Below, piece by piece: positions 12,705 to 22,325 of a stretch of 64,000 nt of DNA. This DNA comes from Pachyseris speciosa (Eukaryota; Cnidaria; Anthozoa; Scleractinia; Pachyseridae). Every line of letters begins with the position of its first letter. Position 1 is the stretch's first letter. Location of the stretch: NCBI GenBank assembly GCA_016490735.1, contig JAEMWC010000080.1, positions 1,188,501 to 1,252,500 of the forward strand, in the 5' to 3' direction. A model generated the notes under the pieces. The model saw only the letters and a program-made list of their open reading frames with translations. It ran no database searches and was not told the DNA's origin. A program made the translations under genes and the position numbers.

Positions 12705-13276
12705 CAATGACCGTTTTTATGTTAGAAACGTTAAAGTCGTCCAGACGCATTTAACGTCTGAGACGTCAAAGTCGTATGGTATAAAAACGGGACGCATAAA
12801 AGTAGACGACCTATAAACAGAAAAAAAAAAGATTTTTCTAAAAAAAAGACTAGGTTCTATTCTCGGACGACAATATGTACGAGCAAACTCGGCGCCAAAC
12901 GCGTGAATGTACGAACAAATAAACAAGGCGGAATTGTAGCTTCTGGAGTCTAACTCTCGGCGTCGTCAAGAAAGATGAGAAATGGGTAAGCAAATGTTTT
13001 TGACAAAGAAAATCAGTCGAGGAAGCGGCATTTTCAGACGATGGACGAGTAAATAGATATGGCCGAGGCACTTGGCTTACGTGCCATGGCGACCAAGAAG
13101 AGAAGGAAGGAACGAAGTGCTGATTAACAAAGGAGTTCAGGGCTTAGGTCGTCCCTTTTTTATACTAGACGCATTTAACGTCTGAGACGTTTAAGTCTTG
13201 TGAAAAGTGCATCCAAACGTTAAAGTCGTCAGACGTTAAATGCGTCTGTCTTATTTACCAACGAATAGAGGGGATA

Positions 13277-13311
<35 letters not shown>

Positions 13312-13343
13312 GGAGTGAAACACGAAAATTTGGTCTATCAACG

Positions 13344-13374
<31 letters not shown>

Positions 13375-13425
13375 GGATTTGATTAGCTGACGTTTCGAGC
13401 GTTAGCCCTTCGTCGGAGCGAATCG
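13375..13425 (-). ncRNA. Hammerhead-like motif in PLE end (left copy)
   Basis: On the minus strand the order is GATTCG, CT, CCGACGA, a GGGC/GCTC hairpin, GAAACGTC, AG, then CAAATC. This follows the hammerhead order of stem I strand, CUGANGA core, stem II, GAAA, cleavage triplet GUC and stem I strand. Deviations are the core U replaced by C (CCGACGA) and one mismatch in outer stem I. Hammerhead motifs are known in PLE pseudo-LTRs. It is probably degenerate. Confidence 0.4.
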
Positions 13426-13489
13426 AGGAATTGTGGGTTGTGTATGGTTTATATACAGAAAATCGTGATGGAGCTACGCTATTGGTGGT

Positions 13490-14303
13490 AACATGGTAAC
13501 GTGAAAAACAGGAATAAATTGATTGAATGAAAAGCGCTCGTTGATACCGTGGGGATTAAGAGTGCCAATTTGAAAGATCAGTTTTTGCTCGAGATTTTTA
13601 CGGCTTTCCGTGGTACCTTGATGTAGGGAAAGGCCGGAGATCGACATGTGTTGTTTGGAATGGTTAGGGAGATTAAAATTCCGAGCGACAGGTTTGGATG
13701 CGTCTTTGTCATCTTTCTCAACATCACGAAGATGTTCTCGGAATCGGTCACCTAGTCGTCTTCCTGTTTCGCCGATGTATAACTTTTTGCATAATGTGCA
13801 GGTTATCTTAACAGATCGCTTAGGGCCCGATATTTTGTCAGTGTTTTGAATGAAAGGACAAGTTTTGCATCGCGAGCGCGCGCATTTAAAAGTGCCAGGC
13901 TGTTCAGTTGTTTTAGAAGCGCTTCTAACTAGAAAGTTACCTACATTTTTGTTGCGTTTGAATGAAATCAGCGGTGGTTGCGAAAAGATTCTTGACTAGC
14001 AGTTTCTGGATCATTTTGCAGTATCTTAAAGTTATTAAGAATGATGGCTTTAACTGGGTTATTATGCGGGTGAAATGTGAGGGTGAATGGAATTCTGTCA
14101 TTCTTTTCGTTTTGTGACGTCTGTGGTGCTGACTGTTGATCAATCTGCTGGGCGCGGTGATGGCCCGATTGAACCACAGAATCAGGATAGCCACGTTTCT
14201 CGAAGAACTGGCACATTTCCTCTGATTTGTTGGAAAAATCAGAGTCATCACTACATAGACGTTCATTCAAATTCAGAAATTCAGGAAATTCGTAGACGTC
14301 CAT
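13490..14303 (-). pseudogene. PLE GIY-YIG endonuclease fragment, minus copy
   Basis: Translated on minus, the stretch gives RLCSDDSDFSNKSEEMCQFF, then FHPHNNPVKAIILNN, and further down the LYIGETGRRLGDRFREHL signature of a GIY-YIG nuclease. It is collinear with the plus copy at 19438-20279. About 45 bp that lie between GTTAAGAT and AACCTGC in the plus copy are missing here, removing part of the region just before the GIY motif. The 5' edge joins unrelated DNA near 14304, so it is cut off from the reverse transcriptase. Confidence 0.8.
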
Positions 14304-14378
14304 TCAAATTCAGGAAAGTATAAATCGAATTTTCGGTAGAAAACAGTCATCTAAAGTGAACGATGGCGAAGCAACAGG

Positions 14379-14816
14379 CAGGGGCACCCAACGAGCCAAA
14401 GCAGTCAAAAACTGTAGAAAGGCATTTTTAAGTTCCTTATGGTGTTTGAAGTCTGTTTAAAATGATGTTTTGGTTAGCCAGAAAAATTTGATCTGTTCGG
14501 ATTCCCTAGCTGAAATGTGAATTGCCCGAAACTTTTAGGGAACAAAATCTTTCTTTGAGAAAATACTAGCTGGAATGAACTTTCTAGGGAATCTTTTTTT
14601 CTTTCCGAAAATGCTAGCTGACGTTTTTTACTGCCAAAAACAGCAAAAACGACCTTTCAGAAAATCTCAGGGGTTATGATTTCCACATTACGAATCTTTT
14701 AGGCCACGTTTTACTTACGAAAATCCGAGTACACTCTTTAATCGACGCCGAAAGCCTAAGGCGAACTACCCTCCACCGAACAGATATCTACCGAAACTTG
14801 TCGTTGGGTGCCCCTG
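14379..14816. mobile_element. hAT-like MITE, copy 1
   Basis: The termini are perfect 16-bp inverted repeats, CAGGGGCACCCAACGA. Ends beginning CAGGG are common in hAT elements. I could not find a clear 8-bp target duplication, so the assignment is tentative. A diverged, interrupted copy lies at 36194-37392. It lies between the minus GIY-YIG fragment and the unassigned DNA to its right. Confidence 0.65.
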
Positions 14817-16280
14817 AAGCAAGGCGAGCAAAACATGCAAATCTTAACATTTTTTCTGACTCAAAATTGATAAGTTATTCGTAAGCTTAAGGGGGGACGT
14901 TGTTGCCAAGGGATTTTTACGGATTGTATTTGTAAAACACGGTTTTTTCGGTGTTTTTGCCACTATATTGGTGAGACGTGCGAAGAGGTGAACATGTAAA
15001 ATTATAAATTGCTATTGCGCATGCGTAACTTGCCCCAGGCCCCAACCACGCCTTAGAGAGAAAAATCCCTAAAACTTGGAGAAAATTATGTGAAGTTCCA
15101 ATTTTTTTTTTGCAAGTCGAAGATATTCCAGCCTTTTTTACAAGCCTACGTAAGCAATTGTTGTTAACGTACATAACTGCAATGATAATGACGAAATGGT
15201 ATGAATTTGCGTGCTTATGACGTCATAAATCTCACAAAAACGCGAGTTTCCAAAAATCGATACGTAGAGTTTTGCACCTTGGCGATTGTTAACCGTTGGC
15301 ACCATTTTCGATATCCAGAAGTGTACGCCACTCGAGTTTGAGGCCTTTTTCTGTTCTGGTCACGTGACTTACCAAATATGGTTGTGACTCGAAAATCTTG
15401 TGAACCTTTTTGATTGTGAAAACATAGCCAGACAGCTTGCCTGTGCAAGTTAGGGTTTCCAAGATATGAAGGTTGAAAACTTTCCATAGCAACAATGTTA
15501 GCTCATTTTGTAGTTAAGTTAGTCCCTCCTTAAACAATCGCAACAACATCGCCAACCAATTCTTTTAAATGGTAAGATCTTAAAAATAAATAGCTATTCT
15601 ATTCTAGCAAAGGCTCCACGAAGCAGAAAATAAGCAGCAAAGCTTTGATTTTAGTTATGCTGAACGCGAGAGAAAAACAACACGCAACGACTAAAATATT
15701 TTTTATCACTTGCATTTCTGAAAATGTTTTCCTTTACCCTTCGACATAACGTTTCGCCTGTTTAAGGAATACAAATTTTTAGTCAAATAAAATTCTTACA
15801 ACAAACTGCATTAGAAAGAAGTTACAAGGATATAAAAAGGCATTGCTTCTAAACTAAACTTAACATCACCTTATTGTTTACAAAAAGAGAATTTTATTTT
15901 ATCTCTGTACGTATTCAACCGATTTATATTAACAACGCTGCTTCAAACTTAACACCTTTAATATACAGATTCAACCAATGCCTTTGTAGCTAGAATTTGA
16001 CACTGAAAGAATCAAGAAGATCTTAACTCACCCATTCCAGCCAATTCAGCTGACAAGTTTAATACTTTCTCGCTTTATACAGAGGTTATTTTCCTTGACT
16101 ACCAACGCCGCCTTGCACTTAATAATTTTCCATTCCGTTTCCTTTTACCAATATCGTAAGAGGTTGTTTTTGTTCAAAACTATACCTTTATCGTAAACTA
16201 TGACAAAATAAGAAGGTTTGATTAATACAATTTATGACGCCGTTCTTTCCGTGAATCAGAAAACAACTAAACGCTTCGAG
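14817..16280. other. Non-coding DNA inside the PLE interval
   Basis: No PLE, host-gene or transposase sequence is recognisable here. It occupies the place where the reverse transcriptase palm end should join the endonuclease in the minus copy, so it reflects a later insertion or rearrangement. Confidence 0.4.
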
Positions 16281-16516
16281 TTCGTGCACATCTTCGCTTC
16301 GCATTTTCCCGCGCATCGTCATTTTCGCGCGCGTTTGCTTGTGGATAACCGGTCTGACTGGTTTATTCCGAGTTTAATCAAGGATAGTTAATCGAAGGAT
16401 AAATTTGTTTTGAGGAACGCCTTTTTATTCCCTGATTAGTTATCCACAGATTAAGAATTTAATCTTGAATTAACCCTTAATCGGGGGATAGTTTAATCGG
16501 CTTTCCAGGAACCGGG
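16281..16516. mobile_element. MITE half, CCCCGGTTCCTGGAAAGCCG type (left piece)
   Basis: The boundary with PLE reverse-transcriptase sequence is sharp: on minus, CCTAAACCTG runs into GCCCCGGTTCCTGGAAAGCC. The interior carries repeated TTAATC/GATTAA blocks like the related MITE at 47926-48186. The far (lower-coordinate) end is not resolved. Its matching end lies at about 19128-19152. Confidence 0.5.
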
Positions 16517-17453
16517 GCCAGGTTTAGGACCGTTGTACTGATTGAAGAATTGGTACTCGACGTAACGTACAAAAAGATTGGCGTAGCTAGGTCCCATTTT
16601 TGTGCCCATCGCTACACCATTAATTTACTTGTAATAGTTGTCAGCGAAAGAAAAACAGTTAAGTGTTAAAACTAGTTCAGCTAGGCGGAGTAGCGTTTCC
16701 GAGTTCGGTTCCTTGACGGTGCGTTGATCGAAAAAATACTTAAGTGCTTGAAGACCTTCGCCGTTTGGAATGACAGTGTATAGAGATGTAATATCCATAG
16801 TGAAAATTAGTCTGTCTTCGCCGGTGAAATTGAAATGGCGGAAAATTTCAAGTGCGTGTTGACTGTCTTTAATGTAAGATGGCAAAGATTTGACGATGGG
16901 CGCCATAATCTTGTCTAAATAGCTAGAAATAAGTTCGGTAGGGCAACTACAGGCAGAAACCATAGGTCGACCTGGGTTGTTAGGTTTGTGAATTTTGGGT
17001 GAAAAGTAAATGCACTAGGTTCTCGGAGTAGTGATGATGAGATTAGTAGCGGTAGCCGGCAATTCTTGTTTGACTATTAGGTCCTGAATCGTGTCTTTGA
17101 TAATTTTTTGGTTGGTTGAAGTGAGATCTCTCTCGACTTTAGCATAAAAGGAGGTATCAGAAAGTTGCCGCAAAGCTTCTTCTTTGTAAAGGTCGGACCG
17201 CCAAACAACTACCGCGCCGCCTTTGGCGGCCGATTTGACAATTATATCTTTCCGCTTGCTAAGATTTTTGAGCGCCGCCCACTTTTCCGAAGAAAGGTTG
17301 GAAAATTTAGTGTCACAATTGAATTTTAGTTTTTGAACGTCCCGACGGCATTTTTTGATGAAAAAATCTTGAGAGGCGAACTGGCCCTCTGGGGGAGTCC
17401 ATTTTGATTTGCGAACAAGAAGTGTTTCAAAAATATCTTTGTCAGAGGTGTTA

Positions 17454-18268
17454 AGGCCCTAGCAAACGGCTTCAACATTTGCTTCAACATCCGTTCGATT
17501 TTGTTGAAAGATTGTTGAATGATGTTGAACGGTGGGGTGGCAAACGGTTTCAACATTTCATTCAACAAAACTTCGCGAGTGGCCTGGTAATTGAAATGAC
17601 ACAATAGATCGCGCTTATGTTTACAACAAAGTTCGCTCGTTATTAGTAGTTTTTGTACCTTTCGAAGTTTTGAATGATGAGGATAAAAAACCAGGAAGGG
17701 GAAAGACAAGGCTATGGATCAGAAGAAGGGACGAAAGGGGCTATTTCAACAACACGTGAAGGAATTGGCGATCGTAGACACAGCGGAATACAAAGAAATG
17801 ATGCGAATGAGTCATGCCGATTTTCAACGAATACTGAGCTACATCGAACAGGATATCACTCAAAAACAAGTCCTTGGTGGGAATAAAGTTATTTCCCCGA
17901 TCTAAATACTTTCGCCCGGACGTACTACAGCCACACACAAAATTGTTTTGCTTTGCTACCGTCTTTACATCCATGGTGACCATGGTTACGTCTTCTTAAT
18001 TGCGCATGCGCTTGCTCAACAATGTTGAAAGAGCGGGGCAAACGACTTCAACTCCGCTTCAACATTCCGAACATTCCAGAGAACAAAAGAAATGTTGAAT
18101 GGATGTTGAAGCAAAGTTTAAATGCTTTTAAACTCTTTCAACATCGATTCAACTTCGTTTCAACACGTTTCAACACGGCGGAAAGGGGGTGGCAAACGCT
18201 TTCAACATTGCCATTCAACAAAATCGAAAGGATGTTGAAGCAAATGTTGAAGCCGTTTGCTAGGGCCT
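17454..18268. mobile_element. PIF/Harbinger-like element inserted in the PLE
   Basis: Both ends begin AGGCCCTAGCAAACGGCTTC and remain almost identical for about 55 bp as inverted repeats. TTA flanks both sides (17451-17453 and 18269-18271), the 3-bp target duplication of PIF/Harbinger elements. The 815-bp body is filled with TTCAACATT-type subrepeats near the ends and retains only the N-terminal part of a transposase ORF (17714-17905). The near-identity of the long TIRs suggests a fairly recent insertion. Confidence 0.85.
17714..17905 (+). pseudogene. Harbinger transposase N-terminal remnant
   Basis: The frame starts ATGGATCAGAAG and encodes 63 residues, including EYKEMMRMSHADFQRILSYI. This resembles the conserved N-terminal block of PIF/Harbinger nucleases (an FRMS..F..LL..V motif followed by an isoleucine-serine-proline end, here VISPI). 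The frame then stops, and no DDE catalytic region follows inside the element. It is a truncated, non-functional remnant. Confidence 0.6.
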
Positions 18269-18904
18269 TTAGAATCATCTTCTTTGTCGTGGAAAAAAGC
18301 TTTAAACTGAATGCGGCGAAGGAATTTTTCGACGTCTTTCTTAACTGAAAATTCGTTGGTACGTTTCGCAATTGGAACAAAATTAAGGCCCTTACTGAGA
18401 ACATATTTCTCTGCGTCTGTTAACGGAAGATCTTCTGGAATGGTAACTACGGTATTGTTATCGAATGACGTTTGACTAGTGATTTTAGGACCTATTAAGT
18501 GTTCAAGTTTTTGGCTCTTAATTTGGTGTAAGTAGTTAAAAAGTTTAGAATTAAGTTCCTGGATTTTGGCGCGGATAGAATTTACCAAAACAGCTGGACA
18601 GATTTTGAACAGTTCGGAGCGGCACTAGAGAATTTGTTTGTCTAGGTCATTACGCTTTTGACACATAGCTCTGATTGTGATCCTCATGATGTTGCGTGAA
18701 AAAGAATCTTGAGCGCATTGAATTTGGTAGAGATATTGATTGGAGCGAGAGAACGTAGACGCATGAAAATTAGAGCGAAAACCTTTAGGAATAACTTTAG
18801 ATAGTAGGCAACGGCCTATGAAGTTGATGTGACTACAAAACCTGGTTTTAGAGAAAATGAGTGTGGCTAAACGGAAAGCTAAATTACTACAAATAGGGGG
18901 CGAC

Positions 18905-19019
18905 TGTATCGGCGCAAATCAGTCAATTTATAACCACCGTTAATTCCTTTCATCCGGCTCTAAAATATACCTGGGAAATTTCGGAAACTTCCCTGGCCTT
19001 TCTTGATATCAAAGTTTTG
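18905..19019 (+). pseudogene. Duplicated PLE palm/thumb fragment
   Basis: The segment starts within the catalytic-motif region (CGACTGTATCGGCG, corresponding to DDCIGA) and runs to the LAFLDIKV block. It repeats 19181-19318 with several differences and a short deletion near AAATCAGTC. It is head-to-head with the 5' end of the minus-strand reverse transcriptase, as expected for the 5'-truncated inverted partner of a PLE. Confidence 0.7.
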
Positions 19020-19152
19020 ATATCATGGTTTATCCTTAGGATAGTGCTAATCGTGCTTTGTGGAACAGAATCTAACCGAAGGATAAATTTTATTCCTCGA
19101 TTGGCGGGATTTATCCGTCGATTAGCGCTAATCGGCTTTCCAGGAACCGGGG
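19020..19152. mobile_element. MITE half, CCCCGGTTCCTGGAAAGCCG type (right piece)
   Basis: The segment ends TAATCGGCTTTCCAGGAACC-GGGGTC and is followed by ACCTGAACTCTACGG of the PLE. The matching end at 16516 abuts ACCTG on the PLE's other half. ACCTG therefore looks like a 5-bp target duplication, now split between two places. Confidence 0.5.
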
Positions 19153-19156
19153 TCAC

Positions 19157-20279
19157 CTGAACTCTACGGTCCCTACATTGACGACTGTATCGGCGCAATT
19201 TCGTCTAGCAAGGAGGAAATCAATCAATTTATAACCGCCGTTAATTCCTTTCATCCGGCTCTAAAATATACCTGGGAAATGTCGGAAACTTCCCTGGCCT
19301 TTCTTGATATCAAAGTTTTTATCAGCGGCAACGGTTTATGTACCAGTGTGTACTACAAACCCATCGATTCTCACAGTTATTTGTTGTATTCATCTTCACA
19401 TCCATCTCACGTCAAAACGCCATTCCCTATTCTCAATTTCTTAGACTTCGACGTCTATGTAGTGATGACTCTGATTTTTCCAACAAATTAGAGCAAATGT
19501 GCCAGTTCTTCGAGAAACGTGGCTATCCTGATTCTGTGGTTCAATCGGGCCATCACCGCGCCCAGTAGATTGATCAACAGTCAGCACTTCAGACGTCACA
19601 AATGGAAAAGAATGACAGAATTCCATTCACCCTCACATTTCATCCGCATAATAACCCAGTTAAAGCCATCATTCTTAATAACTTTAAGATACTGCAAAAT
19701 GATCTAGAAACTGCTAGAATTTTTTCGCAACCACCGCTGATTTCATTCAAACGCGACAAAAATGTAGGTAACTTTCTAGTTAGAAGCGCTTCTAAAACAA
19801 CTGAACAGCCTGGCACTTTTAAATGCGCGTGCTCGCGATGCAAAACTTGTCCTTTCATTCAAAACACTGACAAAATATCGGGCCCTAAGCGATCTGTTAA
19901 GATCACTGATCGCTTCACGTGTACCTCCGCAAATGTTATCTATTGCATAACCTGCACATTATGCAAAAAGTTATACATCGGCGAAACAGGAAGACGACTA
20001 GGTGACCGATTCCGAGAACATCTTCGTGATGTTGAGAAAGATGACAAAGACGCATCCAAACCTGTCGCTCGGAATTTTAATCTCCCTAACCATTCCAAAC
20101 AACACATGTCGATCTCCGGCCTTTCCCTACATCAAGGTACCACGGAAAGCCGTAAAAATCTCGAGCAAAAACTGATCTTTCAAATTGGCACTCTTAATCC
20201 CCACGGTATCAACGAGCGCTTTTCATTCAAACAATTTATTCCTGTTTTTCACGTTACCATGTTACCACCAATAGCGTAG
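19157..20279 (+). pseudogene. PLE palm end plus GIY-YIG endonuclease, plus copy
   Basis: The frame from 19158 gives PELYGPYIDDCIGAISS, with the YIDD catalytic motif, then LAFLDIKVFISG and SVYYKPIDSHSYLLY. A frameshift near 19420-19440 moves the reading to RLRRLCSDDSDF. A TAG at 19566-19568 replaces the CAG found in the minus copy (AQ|IDQQS). The rest is open to 20279: FHPHNNPVKAI, a Cys-rich CACSRCKTCPF segment, then the GIY-YIG domain with VIYCITCTLCKKLYIGET, RRLGDRFREHL and a final NERFSFKQF. It is the best preserved endonuclease copy here. Confidence 0.85.
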
Positions 20280-20322
20280 CTCCATTTTCTGTATATAAAC
20301 CATATACAACCCACAATTCCTC

Positions 20323-20371
20323 GATTCGCTCCGACGAAGGGCTAACGCTCGAAACGTCAGCTAATCGAATC
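20323..20371 (+). ncRNA. Hammerhead-like motif in PLE end (right copy)
   Basis: The order is GATTCG (20323-20328), CT, CCGACGA (20331-20337), a GGGC/GCTC hairpin, GAAACGTC (20351-20358), AG, a CTAAT bulge, then CGAATC (20366-20371). GATTCG and CGAATC are perfect complements and can close stem I with an internal loop. The core U is C here too. It is the inverted counterpart of the motif at 13375-13425. Confidence 0.45.
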
Positions 20372-20488
20372 CCTGTACGGTGGTCAATTTACAATATCAA
20401 CTCCGTTGACAAACCAAATTTTCGTGTCTTATTTACCGTTTTACTGAACGTCTCGAGACGACTGTAAAGTCTCTAGCGTAAAAACGGC

Positions 20489-22306
20489 CAATGCCACAGC
20501 TGAGCCGGAGCATCATGTACCAACCTCTATACCGTCGTCTCGTCAAAATGCAACTCAAAATTACACCCATCTACTGTTCTCATGAGATCCAAGAAAACAA
20601 CAACGCTAGCTCGCAAATTTCTACCTGTTACATTATATTTTATGCAAACATTTAGCTCAGTCCCAGCTCAGGATTGTCTGTATATTCATCTACATCAATA
20701 ACTAGCATTATTATGTCTCTCACTTAGTACGAGCGCTGTGATTGGTCAATTTTGCGGGCCGTATTTTACAGTACGGCCCTCTTGACTTCAACTAGTTTTC
20801 TTTCCCGCGCGCCGGATTTTCCTCAGGGATATAATAAATATCTTACTAACCTCGTTTTCTCGGTCCGTACTATGTACTTATTGACTGAGTGGGAGGCCCG
20901 GACGGGAAAATATTTGGCTCTCGGCCATGGCGCACGGACCTCGCTAAGCTCGGTCCGTACGCCATGGCCGAGAGCCAAATATTTTCCCGTCCGGCCCGAC
21001 CTGACTCAGTCAATAAGTGATTTACCATATGGCCTCTTTAGACTCTTCATAAGCACGAAGAAGATGAAGTTTTTTTTTTTTTTACAAAAAGTTGACAAAT
21101 TTGCACAGAAAATTGATCTAATATGTTGTTTGAATTTGTTTTCTGGTTGTAAAATCAATTTACATGTTTAAATTCGTATCGCTCGGGCCGTACGTGTTCC
21201 TAACACGGTCGTATTGCTTTTTCCGGCCCTGCTCACGATGAGGCGTACGGCCCTCATACGGGGATTTTCTCAATAGTATCACAACAAAAGCGCACGCGGA
21301 GCCGTACCGGTCATATGATAATGTAAGTTACGGATCCTCGTTTATGGCCCGCGCGCTTCGCGCTTGGGCCATAAATCAGCGGGAAAAAGCTCGGTCCGTA
21401 ACTTACAGTACGGACTTCGAACTCGGTTAGTAAGAAGTATAAATCCTTATCAGGACAGGTTGCAAATAATATTAAATGACTTATTTAATGACTTAATGAA
21501 TCGGATTTGATTATCTCAGCGAAACCTCGGCCGGAAACTAAACTTGTACGCATCACACGTGATGATTGCAGTGAGATGAACTTGAGGGGATGGGCCCGAT
21601 GGATACGGAGAGAGGTCTGGTGTTGGACGTAGACGTATACTGAATTCAGCTTCAAACGAGTCATTTATCACTCCCCTTTATAAAATGATAACTTTAAATA
21701 CCTGTGTTTCCAAGTTACAAAAATCCATTTACGCTGTTGGAAAGAGTACCTTAAAATTAGCAAGAGGGCCCCCAAGATACAGCACATTTCTGGTGTCTGT
21801 AATCCCGTCCACCACATGTTTTAAGAAAGCATTGCTTGATCTAGCTTTTAGCTTTTATTCTATTTTAGTGAGCACGTAATCGTGTAAACTAACTTAGTGG
21901 AGCTTTTATATCACAGAAACAGATTTATCTTTATATTTTTCTTTTAACTGCTTTGTAACTATCATGGAGTATTTTTTGTATTTATTTGATTGTATTCATT
22001 TGAACTTTTGTGTATTTTAAACGAGTTATTTGGCTCCTAGGCATTTCAAGTATAAATGGATGATGATGGTGATCATGATGATGACGATGATGATGATGTT
22101 AATTCCGAGATTTTTATGGTCATTTCACTTTTTTTTACGGAGACCGGAAGTTTTCGCCAGCCTCCAATTTCTGTAAGAAATTCTTAGGTTTATGGAATTA
22201 TATCTTTGCTGTGTTGAAAGATATGAATCTCAAACGCGGCATCTTCGCTGCTCTTTTTACTAGTAACGGTGCCATCCTCCTTTACTTCTCCTTAATTTCT
22301 CTTCAG
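20489..22306. other. Intergenic repeat-like DNA before the first tryptophanase gene
   Basis: There is no supported gene. The stretch 20730-21430 contains several short GC-rich inverted repeats (for example GGGCCGTATTTTACAGTACG and the GGCCCGCGCGCTTCGCGC region) and one long palindrome listed separately. A GATGATG-rich simple repeat lies at 22059-22098. A 5' untranslated exon of the tryptophanase gene may lie here but cannot be placed. Confidence 0.45.
20877..21025. repeat. Long GC-rich palindrome (~60-70-bp arms)
   Basis: The left arm runs from CTTATTGACTGAGT through CCCGGACGGGAAAATATTTG to GGCCATGGCG. The right arm is its near-perfect reverse complement, ending ACTCAGTCAATAAG, around a short CACGGACCTCGCTAAGCTCGG centre that itself folds (CGGACC/GGTCCG). 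It can form a long hairpin. No gene overlaps it. Confidence 0.75.
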
Positions 22307-22325
22307 AGTGGATTACTACAAAATC

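Larger units (their letters stand above)
16517..18870 (-). pseudogene. PLE reverse transcriptase, interrupted
   Basis: Read on minus from about 18870, the translation gives an N-terminal stretch (SHINFIGRCL, VIPKGFRSNFH, RSNQYLYQIQ, SRNIMRIT), then LPLTDAEKYVLSKGLNFVP. A Harbinger element (18268-17454) intervenes. Then come AAKGGAVVVWRSDLY, IYFSPKIHKPNNPGRP, TMDITSLYT (motif A) and INGVAMGTKMGPSYANLF. This order is diagnostic of Penelope-like reverse transcriptases. In-frame stops occur near 18626 (after DKQIL), before CIYFSPK (near 17015) and before INGVAMG (near 16624). The YIDD catalytic segment is not on this strand; it is at 19157 on plus. Confidence 0.85.
13260..20425 (-). mobile_element. 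Penelope-like retroelement (PLE), rearranged, with 12-bp TSD
   Basis: PLEs encode a reverse transcriptase fused to a GIY-YIG endonuclease and often carry an inverted, 5'-truncated second copy (pseudo-LTRs). GTCTTATTTACC occurs exactly at 13248-13259 and again at 20426-20437, bounding the insertion. Inside, the reverse transcriptase runs on minus (about 18870 to 16517) and a GIY-YIG region on minus at about 14303-13490. An inverted partner on plus holds the palm end plus GIY-YIG (19157-20279). The outer ends, 13310-13490 and 20280-20425, are near-identical inverted repeats; the left end extends about 50 bp further. All coding parts are broken. A Harbinger element and MITE pieces lie inside. 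Confidence 0.85.
12710..20488. mobile_element. Outer TIR transposon hosting the nested stack
   Basis: The left end ACCGTTTTTATGTTAGAAAC and the inverted right end, near 20457-20488, read GCCGTTTTTACGCTAGAGAC. Both continue into TTAMAGTCGTC, giving inverted repeats of about 30 bp. CAATG flanks both sides (12705-12709 and 20489-20493), a plausible 5-bp target duplication. Subterminal AGACGCATTTAACGTCTGAG blocks repeat at about 12750 and 13173. Without the Penelope insertion the element would be about 600 bp, so it is probably non-autonomous. The superfamily is not certain. Confidence 0.6.

Noticed and set aside
20752..21171. 139-codon ORF on plus
   Set aside because: It runs straight through the long palindrome and a poly-T tract; the translation mirrors itself and is not protein-like.
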